A stretch of DNA of 64,000 bases from Saprospiraceae bacterium (GTDB lineage: Bacteria > Bacteroidota > Bacteroidia > Chitinophagales > Saprospiraceae): positions 1,426,001 through 1,490,000 of the forward strand of contig JAWKLJ010000001.1 in assembly GCA_041392805.1 (NCBI GenBank). Direction: 5' to 3'. Every line of letters starts with the position of its first letter. Position 1 is the first letter of the stretch. Under the pieces are notes generated by a model. That model saw nothing but the letters and a program-made list of their open reading frames with translations. It had not been told where the DNA came from and did not search any database. Positions 61,276-64,000 of the stretch are shown here, piece after piece. The position numbers were made by a program, and so were the translations under genes.

Positions 61276-63704
61276 ACTTCCCCTTTCAAAATGGACCAGA
61301 CCAAGGCTTTGGAGAGGGTTTGTCCAGCAGCTTTTTGGCGAATATCGGCAAAGGAATAACGGAAGGAACAGCCTGTTTTCCAATGGGAACAACCATAGGC
61401 CGTTTTTCCCTTTACGACCTTCCCGACACCGCATTTGGGGCAGGGAATTTGATCGGGGATCTTTGCAGTGGCGGAAGGTTTTGGGTTGGGCGTTGCAGTT
61501 GGGGTGATGGTCTCTTTTTGTTCGAGGTAGAGGTTAAAAGCCTGGTCAAAGCGAAGTTTGCCGTTTTGGCTTTTACCGTTTTCTTTAAAGCCTTTGAGTT
61601 GGACCGTTGCACCCATTTTCATTAGGCGCAGCAACTGGTTTTCGGGTATTTCTTTCTCTTTAAAGGCAAAGGGAAGTCGAAAACCACAGCCTGCTTTCCA
61701 TTCGCTACAGCCGTAGGCATTTTTCCCTTTGAGTAGTTTTCCTTTGCGGCATTTGGGGCAATGGAGGTCAGTTGGGCTAACTGTATTGGCGGTTTTGGCG
61801 CTTGATTTGGCGGCGGGAGCTTTTTTTTGAGGTCTCCCGTCGGGAGGACTTTGTTGCCTATGCTGTTTATTAGACTCGGTGTGCTGGGGGGCGATCCTCA
61901 GTGTGCTTTGGTCATTTTTCACCTCTGTCACCAGGTTGCTCACCATTGCTTTCATATTGTCGATGAACTGGGGCGCAGCGAAGGTGCCCTGCTCAATTTC
62001 CCGGAGTTCTTTCTCCCATTGTCCGGTAAGTTCTGCTGACTTTAGCAATTCATTCTTGATGGTGTCGATCAGTTGAATGCCCGTTTGGGTGGGGAGGACG
62101 AGTTTTTTCTGGCGCTGAATATACTCGCGTTTAAACAGGGTTTCGATGATATTCGCGCGGGTAGAGGGGCGGCCGATGCCATTGGCTTTCATCAACTCGC
62201 GCAGTTCCTCATCATCCACATTTTTGCCGGCGGTCTCCATGGCACGCAGGAGGGTGGCCTCCGTATAGTTTTTGGGAGCTTGTGTTTTTTTCTCGACTAA
62301 GGATGGCGTATGCGGCCCGGTTTCGCCTTGGGTAAAAAGGGGGAGTATTTTAATTTCTTCTTCCTTTTCGTCCGGTGTTTCGGCGTTGAGCTGATCTGTT
62401 TTTGCAGGGCTTGGTTTTTGTGGGGGTTTGGGGTATAAAATTCGCCAGCCTTCTTCCAGGATTTCCTTTCCGCTTACTTTAAATTTCACTTCCGCAGATT
62501 CGCCAATAACGGTGGTATTAGACACGATACAATCTGGGTAAAAATTAGCAATAAAGCGACGGGCGATGGCGTCGTACACCTTTTGGTCATTCGGCGGAAG
62601 GCTTTTTTGTTGGCCTGTGGGGATAATGGCGTGGTGATCCGTAATTTTTTTATCATCAAATATTTTCGACTTGCGAATAGGATGCCCTAACAGCGATTGG
62701 GTGAATTGACTATAGAAAGTCATTTGGCCCAAAATGCCCGCAATTTTAGGATAGATATCATTGGGAAGATAAGTGGTATCTACCCGTGGATAGGTCACTA
62801 ATTTCTGTTCGTATAAACCTTGGACAATCTTTAGGGTTTGGTCTGCGGAGAAACCAAAGCGTTTATTGCAATTGACTTGCAGGCTGGTCAGGTCAAATAA
62901 CTTGGGCGGGTATTCCTTGCCTTTCTTTTTAGTAAAGGAAACAATGGTAAAGGGTTGATTTTCTACTTGTTGAAGAAGTCCTTCTCCGTCTTCTTTTTTA
63001 AAAAAGCGGCCATCTTCGCAATTAAAGGTGACTTCCCTGTAAATGGTTTGCAATTCCCAAAAGGGTTGAGGGACAAAATTTTCGATTTCATGGTGTCGTT
63101 CGACGAGCATGGCTAGGGTTGGGGTTTGCACCCGGCCGATAGACAGCAGCTGTTTGAATCCGCCAAATTTCAACGTGTAGAGGCGGGTTGCATTCATCCC
63201 AAGGAGCCAGTCTCCGATCGCTCTGGAGCGTCCGGCATGGTAGAGATTATCAAAATGGCTGGCATCTTTCAGGTTTTGAAAGCCATCTCGAATGGCTTCC
63301 GGGGTAAGGGAGGAAATCCAGAGGCGGAGCACTTTGCCGCGATAATTGGCCAATTGGAGCACCCAGCGTTGGATCAGTTCTCCTTCCTGTCCGGCATCGC
63401 CACAATTGATGACCAAGGAGGCCTCCTTCAACAGCTTTTTAAGAATGCCGAATTGTTTTTTGACGCCCGTATTGGCGATCAGTTTAATATCAAATTTTTC
63501 GGGAAGAATAGGCAAGGTCTGCATATTCCATTTTTTCCAGGAAGGCTGGTAATCATCGGGTTCATTGAGGGTACAGAAGTGGCCAAAGGTCCAGCTTACA
63601 CAATACCCATTGCCTTCAAAGTAACCGTCCTGTTTGGTTCGAGCTCCAATGATGTAAGCGATTTCGCGGGCAACACTAGGCTTTTCGGCAATACAAACCT
63701 TCAT
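61272..63704 (-). CDS. topB: DNA topoisomerase III (type IA)
   Basis: 810 residues. Toprim domain with E7 (IAEKPSVAREIA) and CGDAGQEGEL; catalytic Y305 in VTYPRVDTTYL; GRVQTPTLAML and IGRPSTRANIIETLFKR are type IA hallmarks. Two C-terminal zinc-finger-like repeats (CPKCRKGKLLKGKNAYGCSE and CPKCGVGKVVKGKTAYGCSH) flank a further repeat. Relaxes and decatenates DNA through single-strand passage. Starts 9 nt after the deformylase stop, so co-transcribed; its 3' end overlaps the serine hydrolase by 4 nt. Confidence 0.95.
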   Translation of the reverse strand: MKVCIAEKPSVAREIAYIIGARTKQDGYFEGNGYCVSWTFGHFCTLNEPDDYQPSWKKWNMQTLPILPEKFDIKLIANTGVKKQFGILKKLLKEASLVINCGDAGQEGELIQRWVLQLANYRGKVLRLWISSLTPEAIRDGFQNLKDASHFDNLYHAGRSRAIGDWLLGMNATRLYTLKFGGFKQLLSIGRVQTPTLAMLVERHHEIENFVPQPFWELQTIYREVTFNCEDGRFFKKEDGEGLLQQVENQPFTIVSFTKKKGKEYPPKLFDLTSLQVNCNKRFGFSADQTLKIVQGLYEQKLVTYPRVDTTYLPNDIYPKIAGILGQMTFYSQFTQSLLGHPIRKSKIFDDKKITDHHAIIPTGQQKSLPPNDQKVYDAIARRFIANFYPDCIVSNTTVIGESAEVKFKVSGKEILEEGWRILYPKPPQKPSPAKTDQLNAETPDEKEEEIKILPLFTQGETGPHTPSLVEKKTQAPKNYTEATLLRAMETAGKNVDDEELRELMKANGIGRPSTRANIIETLFKREYIQRQKKLVLPTQTGIQLIDTIKNELLKSAELTGQWEKELREIEQGTFAAPQFIDNMKAMVSNLVTEVKNDQSTLRIAPQHTESNKQHRQQSPPDGRPQKKAPAAKSSAKTANTVSPTDLHCPKCRKGKLLKGKNAYGCSEWKAGCGFRLPFAFKEKEIPENQLLRLMKMGATVQLKGFKENGKSQNGKLRFDQAFNLYLEQKETITPTATPNPKPSATAKIPDQIPCPKCGVGKVVKGKTAYGCSHWKTGCSFRYSFADIRQKAAGQTLSKALVWSILKGEV

Positions 63705-63713
63705 TATGATCCA

Positions 63714-64000
63714 TTACTTACCCAGAAACTTCATTTTATAGCTCACGCTAACGGCACCTTTGCGTATTTTCTCAAGTTTGCGGCGAACCAATTGTCTTTT
63801 AACTGGTTTGAGGCGTTCGGTAAACAATATCCCTTCGATATGGTCGTATTCATGCTGAATGACCCGGGCATTAATCCCTTCGAAGGTTTCCTCATGGATC
63901 TCAAAGTTTTCGTCTTGGTAGCGGATTCGGAGAATCGGTTGGCGGTCAACATCCCCACGGATAGTTGGAATACTTAGGCACCCTTCTTCATAGGCCCATT
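63714..64000 (-). CDS. def: Peptide deformylase, C-terminal part (truncated by window edge)
   Basis: 95 codons visible; the gene enters from the right edge. The two deformylase signatures are present: EEGCLSIP (metal-binding Cys) and QHEYDHIEGILF (HExxH). It removes the formyl group from the initiator Met of nascent proteins. The C-terminal tail VRRKLEKIRKGAVSVSYKMK is normal for the family. The N-terminal half lies outside. Stop TAA at 63716-63714, 9 nt before topB. Confidence 0.93.
   Translation of the reverse strand, partial: WAYEEGCLSIPTIRGDVDRQPILRIRYQDENFEIHEETFEGINARVIQHEYDHIEGILFTERLKPVKRQLVRRKLEKIRKGAVSVSYKMKFLGK

Noticed and set aside
63126..63977. 283-codon plus-strand frame
   Set aside because: It is antisense to topB and def, both of which carry clear catalytic motifs.
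1..64000. tRNA, rRNA, prophage or complete insertion sequence
   Set aside because: No T-loop (GGTTCRAATC-type) within a cloverleaf, no rRNA segments, no transposase, integrase or phage structural gene was recognised.

Overview
The window reads as chromosomal DNA of a Bacteroidota bacterium, most likely Saprospiraceae-like (Lewinella/Haliscomenobacter type). The evidence is type IX secretion C-terminal sorting domains on two secreted enzymes, Bacteroidota-type promoters (TTTG then TAnnTTTG), a LytS/LytTR two-component pair, GSCFA, DUF1015 and GxxExxY families, abundant short dispersed repeats, and eCIS-type DUF4157 proteins. No rRNA, tRNA, CRISPR array or complete insertion sequence was recognised.

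Region 1 (1-12.3 kb) is accessory. A truncated gene, a small lipoprotein, a vanadium-haloperoxidase-like protein and an orphan ParA lead into a cluster of two DUF4157 proteins with different C-terminal ends. The first ends in an unrecognised compact domain and is followed 2 nt later by an AT-rich candidate immunity gene. The second ends in a Tlde1/DUF2778-type L,D-transpeptidase-like domain. They are followed by an AAA+ ATPase, a small kinase-like protein behind a consensus promoter that appears to give a leaderless mRNA, and a subtilase without a signal peptide. This looks like an effector-loading module of a contractile injection system whose structural genes are not in view.

Region 2 (12.3-30 kb) is mostly housekeeping: mazG, a bifunctional nuclease, ltaE, dapF, an HtrA-type protease, a carboxyltransferase subunit, an rRNA methyltransferase, DUF1015, a FAD oxidoreductase and metG. 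It is broken by dispersed repeats named here R1 (about 125 bp, two hairpins sharing the core AGCTGGAGCT plus an ATTGAA/ATTGCC hexamer tail), R2 (GGACGGGGAGGTATTGGAGG) and R3 (GGGATTGACCATCGGTAG), and by a hairpin-rich tract at 23.46-23.86 kb.

Region 3 (30-41 kb) is a second accessory island. Five genes lie on the minus strand: a caspase-like peptidase, a CHAT protease, a GxxExxY nuclease-like protein, an effector-associated-domain protein, and an NlpC-like protein with a peptidoglycan-binding domain. They are bracketed and interrupted by arrays of a fourth repeat, R4 (variants of TTCGTGAAAATTCGTGGC). The CHAT and effector-associated proteins share a coiled-coil module. This looks like a prokaryotic caspase conflict system. 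A TPR histidine kinase and LytTR regulator lie divergently beside it.

Region 4 (41-64 kb) holds a T9SS-secreted hydrolase, GSCFA, a conserved unknown, paaG, meaB, a LemA/TPM operon, a metalloprotease lipoprotein, fumC, sod, a MacB-like permease, a LysM protein, a PAS-LuxR regulator, a beta-lactamase-fold hydrolase, topB and def. The 46402-46954 gap holds a strongly structured element that may be an unrecognised RNA. A 164-bp MITE lies at 59.7 kb.
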